Positions 25,018 through 34,600 of a stretch of 64,000 bases of DNA are shown piece after piece. Within the stretch, counting starts at the first letter, position 1. Every line of letters starts with the position of its first letter. The translations under genes were made by a program, and so were the position numbers. Below the pieces are notes generated by a model, which ran no database searches, had not been told where the DNA came from, and saw nothing but the letters and a program-made list of their open reading frames with translations. The DNA is from Streptomyces sp. XM4193 (lineage in GTDB: Bacteria > Actinomycetota > Actinomycetes > Streptomycetales > Streptomycetaceae), in assembly GCF_023072595.1 (NCBI RefSeq), contig NZ_JALLGK010000007.1, positions 62,001 to 126,000 of the forward strand. The letters are read 5' to 3'.

Positions 25018-28000
25018 CCTTCCGCGGCGGCGCTGCTTCGGTCCGGGGCTCCTGTTCGGCCCTGGACCGGACCAGCGCCGTGCGGGACTGGATGCCGAGC
25101 TTGCGGTAGATCTGCCGCAGATGGAAACCGACCGTGTGCGGCGAGACGAACAGATGGCGGGCCGCCTGACGGTTGGTGAGGCCCTCGGCGACCAGCTCCG
25201 CCACCTTGCGCTCGGTCTTGGTCAGGCTCTCCCAGCCGGAGACCGGGCGTTTGACGTGGGTCCAGTGCCGGCGGCGCACACCCAGACTGCGCAGCCTGGC
25301 GCGCACCCGCGCGGCGTCGCGTTCGCTGCCGAGCGCGGCGTAGGCGGCCATGGCGCGGTCCAGTTCACCGATCGCCGCCTCCTCGGCGCTCTTCTCCCCG
25401 GCGCCGTGGTCCTCGTCGCGGCCGGTCGGCCGGTGGTCGCCCGCCTCCTCGAACGCGCCCGCCGCCTGCGCTCCGGGCTCCTGCGCCGCACGGTCCTCGT
25501 CGGCAGTGCTGCGGGAGCGTTCCAGCAGCAGGCAGGCGAGGTCCTCGGCGGCCGCCGCGCGCGCCCAGGGGTTGCGGTGCAGCTCGGCCGCCTCTGCGAG
25601 GGCGGCCCGGTCCTCGGCGGCGAGCGCCCTGGCGTGGACCGAGGCGGCGACGACCGCCGCCACATCGGCGTTGGTGCAGCTGAGCCGTTCCGTGGCGGCC
25701 AGTACGGTGCGCGCCAGCTCGGGACGGTCGGCGGCGCGGGCGATCCGTACACAGAAGGCGGCGGCGGTCGAGTCCTCCAGCACCAACTCGCGCAGGGGCT
25801 CGGGGTGCTTGGCGATCTCGGCGAGCATGTCGGCGGCGGAGCGGCTGTCCTCCCGTGCCTCGGCGAGTTGGGCGGCCAGCATCAGACGGGTGGACCACCA
25901 GGGGCTGGAGGCGTCCTGCGGGTAGGAGTCCGCCAGGGTCCTCAAGTGCTCCTCGGCCTGGGCGAGTTCACCGGTGCGCAGAGCGACCGCGGCGAGCACC
26001 AGCCACGCCTGCGGCGCCAGCATCGGCACCTGCGTCCCGTGGTCGGCCACCACCGACTGCGCGGCCTGCGCCGCCTCGCCCAGTCGACCCTGTGCCAGCC
26101 TCAGCGAGGCCCTGAGCACCGCCGGTACTCCGGCGGCGAGCGTCCCGTCTCCGGCGGGAGTGGTGCGTTCGCAGCGCTGGATGACGGCTTCGGCCAGCTC
26201 GAACTCGTCGGTCCGGGTCAGCGCCAGCGCGAGGAACCAGTTGGGGTCCAGTATCGGAGCGCCCTGGTCGCCGCAGTCCAGCGCACAGGCGTCGGTCAGC
26301 GTGCGCACCGCCTCCCGCACCTGGCCCTGGCGCCACTGCCCGAAGGCGTAGAAGGTCATCGCGCCGACCAGCACCGGGGCCTCGTAGTCCTCGGGCGAGC
26401 TGAGGATGCGCCAGGTCTGCTGGGCGACGCTGCTGTGGCCCGTGAGGTAGCCGGCCGCGAGGTAGGTGACCACGGCGTCGTGCTGGCCGCAGCCCTCCAG
26501 CGCGCCCGCGGCGGCGGCGCGCGCCGGGCCGGTGTCGCCGAGCAGCAGCAGGGCCGTCGACATCGAGGCGCGCAGTGCCACCAGGTCCGCCGTCAGCGCC
26601 TCCGAGCACCGCGCGGGAAGCAGCTCGGCCTCCTCGATCGCCGCCCTGGCCAGGGCGATCGCCCGGTCCAGCTCGCCCGCCCTGGTGTACGCCTCGACGC
26701 CGGTGCGGGCCAGCCGGGTGCGGTCGGGGTGCTCGACCGACACCAGCCCCATGCAGTGCACGGCGAGCGCCGCCGCGGTCGAGGGGTCGCCGGTGACCAT
26801 TCGGCGGGCGCCCTCGGCGATGGTCCGCAGGGTCTCGGTGTCGCCGGGCTGGGCGACGTGGATCAGCTGGAGCGCCGCGCGCTCGGTGCCGTCGGGCCGG
26901 GACAGGAGCGACTCCGCCACCTGACGCCGCAGCAGCGCGCACACCGGAAGCGGTACGGAGTCCAGCAGCACCCGCCAGATCGGCTCGCTGCTGAAGGCGA
27001 GATCGTGCTCCCCGCACACCAGCAGGCCGTGGGCGACTGCCTCGTCGACCGCGACGAGCAGTCCCACCGGTCCCTCGGAGAGCATCGCGGACAGATCTTC
27101 CGGGGAGAACGGCGAGCCCAGTATCGCCGCCAGCCGCAGCGCCTTGACGGTCGGATCGCTGAGGTTGCGCAGCTCCTGGTGGATCAGGGCGCTGAACCGT
27201 GCGGGCACGGGCGCGGGCAGTCCGGCCCCGGTGGAGGTGCGGTCGGCGGTGGCGACCGCTAACCGGGCGGTGCCCTCGAAGACCTGTATGTCGCCGTCCT
27301 CGACGAGGCCGCGGACGAGTTCGCGCACCGCGCGGGGGGTGGCGTTCACGCTCTCGGCCAGGCCCAGCAGCGCTTCGTCGGGTGCACCCCCGGCGTCGTC
27401 GGCGACCAGTTGGGCGAGCGCCTCGCCGTTGAGCGGTTCCAGCGCGGTGAGTTGTTCGGCGGCGATCCGGCCGCGCAGTCGCTCATGCGCCGCCTTGGCC
27501 GATTCGGAGGTCGGCAAGCTCGGGTCCGGGGCGGTGCCGGCGAGACCGGTGGCGCTGTCGCGGTTCCGGGTGAAGGCGAGGAGCCACAGGATGGGACGGC
27601 CGCCGCGGGCCACCACGAGGTCGCAGAGCTTGTCCAGAACGGGGAGCGAGACGACGTCGAGGTCGTCGAGGACGACCACGGTCGGGTGCTCGGAGTCGTT
27701 GCGCAGACCGGCCCTGGCGGCCTCGATGGCGAACGAGACCCGTACCGGGAGCGATCCGGAGTCCTGCCCGGGAACGCCGCTGTCGGGAGCGAACCAGCCG
27801 GTCGCGGGCGTCTCCCCGGACGGCCGGGACGCAGCCGGTCCGGCTTCGGAGCCGCCGACGGCGAAGCCCTCGGTTCTGGCCATCGCGACGGCCTCCCGCA
27901 GCAGACGGGTCTTGCCCGCGCCCACCGGCGCCTCGGTCAGCAGGACTCTGCTCCGCCGGGAGGTGGCCACTGCCCGGATGGCGTCCTGGATCTGTGCGAG

Positions 28001-28051
28001 CTGCGGTTCACGGCCGTGAAGCCGCGTCGAGGGTTGTGCGTGGGGGCCCAT
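24974..28051 (-). CDS. staR: Pathway-specific LAL (large ATP-binding LuxR) regulator StaR
   Basis: Encodes 1025 residues, ATG at 28051 with ggag seven bases upstream. A P-loop (A41-P-V-G-A-G-K-T48) and a Walker B segment (TVVVLDDLDVVS) form the N-terminal ATPase, followed by a long alpha-helical repeat region and a C-terminal LuxR HTH (LTKTERKVAELVAEGLTNRQAA...SPHTVGFHLRQIYRKLGIQSRTALVR). LAL proteins usually activate their cluster. Leucine 264 is encoded by TTA (plus-strand taa at 27260-27262, in frame), so translation should need the rare bldA tRNA. The stop codon is TAG, and the 3' end overlaps staB. Confidence 0.9.
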   Translation of the reverse strand: MGPHAQPSTRLHGREPQLAQIQDAIRAVATSRRSRVLLTEAPVGAGKTRLLREAVAMARTEGFAVGGSEAGPAASRPSGETPATGWFAPDSGVPGQDSGSLPVRVSFAIEAARAGLRNDSEHPTVVVLDDLDVVSLPVLDKLCDLVVARGGRPILWLLAFTRNRDSATGLAGTAPDPSLPTSESAKAAHERLRGRIAAEQLTALEPLNGEALAQLVADDAGGAPDEALLGLAESVNATPRAVRELVRGLVEDGDIQVFEGTARLAVATADRTSTGAGLPAPVPARFSALIHQELRNLSDPTVKALRLAAILGSPFSPEDLSAMLSEGPVGLLVAVDEAVAHGLLVCGEHDLAFSSEPIWRVLLDSVPLPVCALLRRQVAESLLSRPDGTERAALQLIHVAQPGDTETLRTIAEGARRMVTGDPSTAAALAVHCMGLVSVEHPDRTRLARTGVEAYTRAGELDRAIALARAAIEEAELLPARCSEALTADLVALRASMSTALLLLGDTGPARAAAAGALEGCGQHDAVVTYLAAGYLTGHSSVAQQTWRILSSPEDYEAPVLVGAMTFYAFGQWRQGQVREAVRTLTDACALDCGDQGAPILDPNWFLALALTRTDEFELAEAVIQRCERTTPAGDGTLAAGVPAVLRASLRLAQGRLGEAAQAAQSVVADHGTQVPMLAPQAWLVLAAVALRTGELAQAEEHLRTLADSYPQDASSPWWSTRLMLAAQLAEAREDSRSAADMLAEIAKHPEPLRELVLEDSTAAAFCVRIARAADRPELARTVLAATERLSCTNADVAAVVAASVHARALAAEDRAALAEAAELHRNPWARAAAAEDLACLLLERSRSTADEDRAAQEPGAQAAGAFEEAGDHRPTGRDEDHGAGEKSAEEAAIGELDRAMAAYAALGSERDAARVRARLRSLGVRRRHWTHVKRPVSGWESLTKTERKVAELVAEGLTNRQAARHLFVSPHTVGFHLRQIYRKLGIQSRTALVRSRAEQEPRTEAAPPRKVIASASAAVPTSRG

Positions 28052-29546
28052 ATCGCTCCGTATCAACGAATCGTGGGGTGGCGGCGGAACGTTTCTCGCC
28101 CGGTGGCGGGCGGACTCGACGGTGTGCGGGCGACCGCGCGGGGCCGCGCGAGTGCGGCGGCCGGGACGGTCAGACGTGCGCGCTGCGACGGTGGGTCTGC
28201 CGCGGCGGGCCGGGTGGCCCGGGCACGGTGTCCGGTGCCGGGAGTGACGCACCCGGCGCACCGACGGCGGGCCGCGCCGGACGGTCGGCGGCACCGGCCG
28301 GAGGCCGCAGGCGGATCCCGGCCCCGGCGGTCGGGCGCTGAGAAGCGAGCGGCGCGCACGGCGACGGCTCGACGGGTGGAAGTGGTCTGCTTCCACTGAC
28401 GGTTGCGGACAACTGGGTGGCGTGTCCGGGAAGTTGCGCCCGCTCGGGCAGGGCGGCCGCGGCTCGGCTGCGGCCGGGCTCCGGGTTCGAAAAGCGGACG
28501 GCGACGGTGACGCTGCGGCCGGGCACGCGGTCGACGTGCGGCTTCGGCTTCCACTCACGGCTCGGGCTGTGCCGTCGCGCAGAAGCATCGGGGGCGACGT
28601 ACGGCCCACGACGGGCGGTCTTCACGGGTTCTGCTCCTTTGCAGGAGGCCCTTGGTCCCCGATACACGGACATTGGTCCACACCAAGAGCTGCCTTGAGC
28701 ACAGTCTCCTGACAACATCCGCCGCGGAAAAGGGGCAACGACCCTTTCGCCCCGCCGTGCCCGTTCGGGCATCGAGTGGTGGAGACGGTCGGGCACATCC
28801 CGTCGCACAGCGCCACAATCGGCCAAGTCCCTGGTTGTACGGTGATTTGATGTGGCCGCGCTGTGTAGATCGCTGACAAAACAAGGGCGCCCGAGTACGA
28901 CCGAATTTGATCGCTCGGGCGCAACTCGGTCTGCAATTCACCACGTTCGCGGTCACTTTCGGCAACACCGGCGGCACTTTCGGAAACGTTTACAGAAGCT
29001 CCACCCCCACCGTCCGCTCGAATCAGGGGAGTTGAAGCCCTCAGGATCGACTCAAACTCGAACACAATCGGTCACACCATCGACACAACCGGGTCAACGG
29101 AGATCGATCAATCAGTCATCAAGCGGTCCCGCGCGCTGTTGAAGACGAGACGGTCGCGACTCCGAACAAGGGGCGGCAACCCCTGGGACACGCCGCAGAC
29201 AAGCAAGTTGACGAGATTTCACCGCCGCGGCCGTCCGGCCCGCACGACGGACAGCACACAGTCGCACCTTCGCCGGGCACTCCGGGGAGGGCGGGCCGGC
29301 CGGGGCGACCGCACGCCGGCGACAGCCACCGGACACTCAGCGAGAAGTATGCCGGTCCTCCCGCCGCCCGAGCCCGGAACCTCACATTCCGGATTTGGGC
29401 GGACCGTCCGGCGTTGTCTCCTCATGAACATGCTGAGCTAGGATGTGCCCGGTCATGGGCTCCCGACGGCGCAGCGGTGGCCGAACTCGCCACCCGCAGC
29501 AGCGACTTCGGACGCCGGGGCAGCCGCGCGAGGAAGGGCGGGGACG
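28052..29546. other. 1.5-kb gap upstream of staR and the sensor kinase
   Basis: Divergent region between staR and the two-component system. The part from about 28650 to 29150 is visibly AT-richer than its surroundings. Open frames here (for example 28622-29065 minus) lack codon bias, ribosome sites or recognisable domains. Visible repeats: ttggtcc occurs twice near 28652-28680, bounded by cttggt/accaag inverted arms. It probably holds promoters for staR and the kinase, and possibly an undetected small RNA or peptide. Confidence 0.5.
29414..29444 (+). promoter_or_regulatory. Candidate promoter of the sensor kinase operon
   Basis: TTGTCT at 29414-29419 and TAGGAT at 29439-29444 with 19-bp spacing, resembling a Streptomyces vegetative promoter. 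If real, transcription begins near 29451, which argues against the GTG at 29445 as the kinase start. Confidence 0.4.
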
Positions 29547-30728
29547 GTGTCGTCGCGATTATCGCGATTGACCGGGCCGAGAACACCGCCCGATTCGACG
29601 GCGATCGGCTCCGGGCTCCAACGTGCCCAGTCCTTCATGCTCCTGGCCACCATGCTCTACCGGGTCAGCCATCTGACGGTGGGTCTGCTGGCCGTACTGC
29701 AGCACCAGCGGGACCAGCCGGCCCACTACGCGGCGCTGCTGATCGCACTGGCCCTGAGCGTGCTGCTCTTCGGAACGGCCCTGCGCCGCGGCTGGTTCGA
29801 CCGCCGGTTCCTGTGGGCCGACATCCTCGTCAACGGCGCCGCTCTCCCGCTGGTGCTGTACGCCTGGGGCGGGGCGGACCAGTCCGCCGAGCTCGGCTGG
29901 GTGATGCTGCTCGGCACCTCCTCCAGCGCCGCCGCCGCGGTGGTGCTGCGGCGCTGGACACTGCTCGGCGCCGTCGCGCTGCTGGCACTGACCCATCTGC
30001 TGGGGTACCGGCTGGTCTCGGCCGGCACCGCCGTCATCCTGGGCCACACCAATTCGCTGCTCTTCTCCGCCGCGATGGCGTGGACCTTCTGGTGGTACCT
30101 GCGCCGGCAGGGCCGGATGCTCGACGACGCCAACGCGCGCGCCCTGGCCGCCGAGGCGAGGAAGGCGCGTTACGCCGAGCGCCTGGAGCACCATCTGATG
30201 CTGCACGACACCGTGCTGGCCACCCTCACCACCCTCGCCTCCGGCAGCGTGGACGCCAACTCCGCGCATGTGCGCGAACGTTGTGCCCGGGAGGCCGCGC
30301 GGCTGCGACGCCTCGTCCAGCAGACCGCCGACGAGGAGGCCCACCGGAGCCTCGCCGAGGCTCTGGAGGGCGCGGTCGCCGACGCAGAGCGGCTCCGACT
30401 GCGCGTCACCGTCCAGTGCCACACCCTGCCCGAGGTCCCCTCCGAGGTCGCGACAGCCCTCGCCGACGCGGTCCGCGAGGCGCTCAACAACGTGCGCAGG
30501 CACGCTGGCACCGACCACGCGTACGTCACCGCGACCGGCGACACCTCGCGCCGGAGCGTACAGGTCACGGTGGTCGACCGGGGGCCCGGCTTCGACCCGA
30601 GCGACTACGAGCCCGGCCTCGGGCTGCGCCGCTCCGTGCACGACCGGATGGCGCAGGTCGGTGGACGAGCAGTGCTCGACACGGCGCCGGGAGAGGGCGT
30701 ACGGGTGGAGCTGAGGTGGCCGGGGTGA
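29547..30728 (+). CDS. NarL-type sensor histidine kinase
   Basis: Encodes 393 residues from GTG 29547, chosen for the ribosome-binding site aggaagg about 10 bases upstream and because the earlier in-frame GTG at 29445 would lie on the predicted promoter. About five to six hydrophobic segments occupy residues 20-190, forming a membrane sensor without a large extracytoplasmic domain. Phosphoacceptor candidate H220 lies in LMLHDTVLATL, and the C-terminal HATPase has REALNNVRRHAG (N box) and VVDRGPGFDPSDY (G1). The stop overlaps the response regulator start. Signal unknown. It may serve the sta cluster, the lanthipeptide locus or neither. Confidence 0.85.
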   Translation: MSSRLSRLTGPRTPPDSTAIGSGLQRAQSFMLLATMLYRVSHLTVGLLAVLQHQRDQPAHYAALLIALALSVLLFGTALRRGWFDRRFLWADILVNGAALPLVLYAWGGADQSAELGWVMLLGTSSSAAAAVVLRRWTLLGAVALLALTHLLGYRLVSAGTAVILGHTNSLLFSAAMAWTFWWYLRRQGRMLDDANARALAAEARKARYAERLEHHLMLHDTVLATLTTLASGSVDANSAHVRERCAREAARLRRLVQQTADEEAHRSLAEALEGAVADAERLRLRVTVQCHTLPEVPSEVATALADAVREALNNVRRHAGTDHAYVTATGDTSRRSVQVTVVDRGPGFDPSDYEPGLGLRRSVHDRMAQVGGRAVLDTAPGEGVRVELRWPG

Positions 30729-31369
30729 TCACCGTCGCGCTCGTCGACGACGACCGGATGCTGACCGACGGCATGCGGTCGTGGCTGGGGCAGGCCCCGC
30801 AGCTGAGACTGGTCGCCACGGCCACCACCGTCGCCCGGCTGCTGGACCCCGCCCCGCCGGCCGCGCCGTACGAACCGGCGGACGTGGTCCTGCTCGATCT
30901 GCGGCTGCGCGACGACTCGACGCCCGGCGAGAACATCCGCCGCCTGCTGCGCTCCGGCAGCCGCGTCCTGGTGATCAGCACCGTGCCCGACCGGACCCAG
31001 GTCATCGCCTCGATCCGGGCGGGCGCCGACGGCTACCTGACCAAGGACAACGACCTGCCCACCCTGGTCGCCGCCATCGAGGACGTCGCCGCCGGCCGCG
31101 GTGCCCACTCCCCCGAACTCGCCTTCGCCTGCGCCCACGACGACAGCCCGTCCCGGCCCCGTCTCTCCCCCCGCGAACGGCAGGTGCTGCTCGACTACGC
31201 GTCCGGGATGACGCTGAAGTCGGCCGCGCGGCGTGCGGGCATCACGGTGCACACGGCCAAGGACTACCTGAACCGCGTCAAGGCCAAGTACCGGCAGGCG
31301 GGCCGACCGGCGTACACCAAGATCGACCTCGCCAGAGTCGTGCGGGAGGACAGCCTCGACGACGGCTGA
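30725..31369 (+). CDS. NarL/LuxR-type response regulator
   Basis: Encodes 214 residues from GTG 30725, overlapping the kinase stop (GTGA). The receiver domain has the acidic pocket VDDD (8-10), phosphoacceptor D58 in VVLLDLRLRD, and the conserved lysine in GYLTKDND. The C-terminal HTH (LSPRERQVLLDYASGMTLKSAARRAG...TAKDYLNRVKAKY) is a slightly unusual LuxR-like helix-turn-helix. It is the cognate partner of the preceding kinase. Confidence 0.88.
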   Translation: MITVALVDDDRMLTDGMRSWLGQAPQLRLVATATTVARLLDPAPPAAPYEPADVVLLDLRLRDDSTPGENIRRLLRSGSRVLVISTVPDRTQVIASIRAGADGYLTKDNDLPTLVAAIEDVAAGRGAHSPELAFACAHDDSPSRPRLSPRERQVLLDYASGMTLKSAARRAGITVHTAKDYLNRVKAKYRQAGRPAYTKIDLARVVREDSLDDG

Positions 31370-31375
31370 GGCACA

Positions 31376-31406
31376 CGGCTCGTACGGCTCGTACGGGTCG
31401 TACGGC
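31376..31406. repeat. Short tandem repeat (ctcgtacgg-type)
   Basis: Three nearly identical 9-bp units (ctcgtacgg, ctcgtacgg, gtcgtacgg) right after the response regulator stop. Each contains the palindrome cgtacg. It could be a regulator site cluster for the LAL gene downstream or simple slippage. Confidence 0.4.
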
Positions 31407-31656
31407 GCCGCACGCGCCGGAGGCGCCGAGCCGCGGTGCGGCCCCGCCCGGAGGGGGACGGGCGCCGCGGCAAGCCCCCCAAAGAGACGGCTGGGAACGG
31501 CTGTCGGCGCTCCCTATCGTGAGCCGCGCACCCGCGTGCCGCACCGGAGAACCGCGGTGGCCCGGGCCGGACCCGGCCCGACGCCGAAGCCGTGCCCCCG
31601 GTCCCGCCGCGGAATCGATCGAGTCGAGCTTTCTCTTCCCGGACCAGGAGAGACCG

Positions 31657-34600
31657 ATGACGCAGACGCCAGTCCGTTCCGAAACCGTCGCAGCCCTGCA
31701 CCTCCGGCCCCGGGACCAGAGCCTGCCGGACCACCGCGCCCCGGACCAGGGTGCCCCGGGCCACCGTGCCCCGGGCCACGATGTCGCGGACCGCCGGGCC
31801 CCGGACCGCCCCCGCCCGCCGGACCAGTGGGTCCAGAGCCCGCGGGCGCCTCAGGAGTGCGCCGACGGCGGGCGGGCGGCGGACGGCAACCGCCCCGCCC
31901 GCACCGCCTGCCCGCTCGTCGGGCGCGGCCCGGAGACGGCGCACCTGGCAGCCGTGCTCGAGGAGGCGAGGGCCGGCCGGGGAGGGGCCGTGTTCCTGAC
32001 CGGCGAGCCGGGCGCCGGCCGCACCCGGCTCGCCGCCGAGGCGGTCGCGCTGGCCGGCGACCGGACGGCGACCGGAACGGGCCGGGCCGGCACCGTGGGG
32101 CCGCAGGTGCCCTACCGGTCTCTGGCGGCGGCGCTGCATGCGCTGACCAGGTCCGGGCTCCCCGCCGGGCAGGCCGGGACGGACCGGTACGGACGTGTGC
32201 TCGCGCGGCTGCTCTCGGGTGCTCCGCACCCGGCCGGATCTCCGGTGGTGGTCGCCGAGTCGGTGCTGCGGCTGCTCGCCGACGCGGGACGCCGGCGCGG
32301 GGTGCTGCTGGTGCTGGACGACCTCCATGACGCCGATCCCGGCACGCTGGCCGTGGTCGAGTATCTGCTGGACCATCTCGCCCGGCTGCCGGTGGCGCTG
32401 CTGCTCACGGCGCGGACGGAGAGTGCGGTGGCGCAGGAACTGGCGCCTCGGGCCCGTCAGCGCGGAGTGGCGACGGTGCTGGAACTCGGGCCGCTGACCG
32501 CCGCGCAGGTGCACCAACTCCTCGTCCGCACCCGGGCGTCGGCCCGGTCCGAGGTCTCCGACGCCCGGGTGCGGACGGTGATGGAACGCAGCGGCGGCAT
32601 CCCCTTCGTGGTGACCGAGCTGCTCCACCGGCCGGACGGTGAGGGGCGGGACCCCCGCGCGATCCCGGCAGCGGTCGCCGCCGATCTGCGCTGCCGGGTG
32701 GCCGGACTGGGACCGGACGGTGCGGACTTCCTGAGCGTCGCCGCGCTCTTCGGGTCGCGCTTTCCGCTCTCCGTCCCGCGCCGTGCGCTGGGTTGGGACG
32801 ACGACCGGCTCTCCGCCGTCGTACGGGCGCTGTCCGCCGCCTCGCTGATCGTCCCGGACCGGGCGGACCCGAGCTGGTACGCCTTCCGGTACCGGCTGGT
32901 GGCCGAGGTGCAACTGGCCGGGCTCGGCCCGCTGGACCGGGCCGCCCGGGCCCGGCAGTTGGCGCGCGCGCTGGTGGAGCTGGGCGAGTCGGGAGAACCG
33001 GTTCCCGGTCTGTGGCGGGTGCGCGCGGCCGAGCTCCACGAGCTGGGCCAGGACCCCGCCGCGGCCGTGGACCTGTACTGCCGGGAGGTGGCGTGCGCCC
33101 TGCCGGCGGGCGGGGGCGACCGGGTGCCGGCGCTGCTGGGACGCGCCAACCGTCTTGCCGCGAACGCCGGTTCGGCCGCCCGGGGCAGGGCGCTGGAGTC
33201 GGTGCTGGAGGCCGTCGCCCACACCGCGCGGCTCGCCCCGGTCGCCGCCCTGGTCAACAGCGCCCAGTCGCTGCCGGACGATCTGTCCCCCGCGCACCGT
33301 GCCCGGCTCCACGCCCGGCTGACCGAACTCGCGCTGCTCGCGGGCCGACCCGACCGCGCGCTGGCCCACCTCGAACTCGCCTGCTGGTCGCTGCCCGGTG
33401 GAGCGCGGGGTGCCGAGGCGGCCGTCGTGGACCTGGCCGCCGCGCAGGTCGAACCCCACCGGTTGGGCCCCACCCGGCTGCGCACGGCCCGGGAACTCGC
33501 CCACCGCGCACTGGCCGGCGCCCGTCGCGCGCAGCTGCCGCAAGTCGCCTGCCGGGCGGCGCTGCTGCTCTCGCGGCTGACCGCCGACAGCGAGGACTCG
33601 GCCGTACTGATCCAGCTCGCCGCCGCCCGCAGCCTGGCCCTCGCCCACCGGCTTCCCGCCGAGGCCGTGCTCGCCGAGGCGCGGCTGGCGCTCGTCGAGG
33701 CCGAACGGGGCGGTGAGCAGGCCGGCGTCGAACAGGCTCTGCGCGAGGCGCAGCGGCTGGGCATGCCCGCGCTGACGCAGGAGATCGGGCTGTCGCTGGC
33801 GCGCGAGGAGATGCGCCGGTGCGAGTTCGCGTCGGCGGGTTCACGGCTGCGCGCCCTGGAGACCGAGGCCCAACGGCTGGGCCTGGCAGGGGCGTTGGCC
33901 CGGATCGGGCTCGCCCGGGCCACGCTGCTGGCGCACCGCGGCCGGCGTGCGGAGATGGAGGAGGTGCTGTCGGGCCTGTGTCCGCCGGCCGAGTCGGTGC
34001 CGGGACTGGACCCGATGGCGTACGGGGCGGCGCGGGCGTTCTGCTCACTGCTGGAGGAGCGCCGGGGGGACGCCGACCGGGAGTTCGCCCGAGCGCAGGT
34101 GCACGAGGCCCAGAACCCCAGCGTGGAGGATTTCGGCCGATACGGGCCGGTCCTGTTGCTGGGGGTGCTCGAGGGCCGGCTCGGCAGCGGACATCACAGC
34201 GATCAGCAGGGCGTGCACCACGCGAGCACGCACTGGAACCAGTTCTTCGCCCGGCTGGCGAAGGCGGTGCTGCTGGGCAGGGAGAAGCAGCGCGACGAGG
34301 CGACCGCGCAGGCCCGGCTGGCACTGGAGGCGGCGGTCCGCTACCCGACCGCCCGTGCTCTCGGTCTGCGTCTGGTCGCCGAGGAGGCGCATCTCAACGG
34401 GTGGGGTGAGCCGGTGTGTTGGCTGCGCGAGGCCGAGGAGCACTTCCACGGCGCACGGCTCGCGGCCGCGGCCGGCGCCTGCCGGGCGCTGCTGCGCGGC
34501 ATGGGCGCCCCGGTGCGGCAGCGGCGCAAGGGGGTCGAGCACGTGCCGCCGACACTGCGCCGCCAGGGCGTCACCGCCCGGGAGTACGAGGTGGCGCGGC

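Noticed and set aside
25121..27262. A plus-strand open frame opposite staR
   Set aside because: Shadow frame; staR has the ATPase and HTH motifs and a clear start.
28622..29065. Minus-strand open frame of 147 codons in the gap upstream of staR
   Set aside because: No ribosome site, no recognisable domain and poor codon bias; not supported as a gene.
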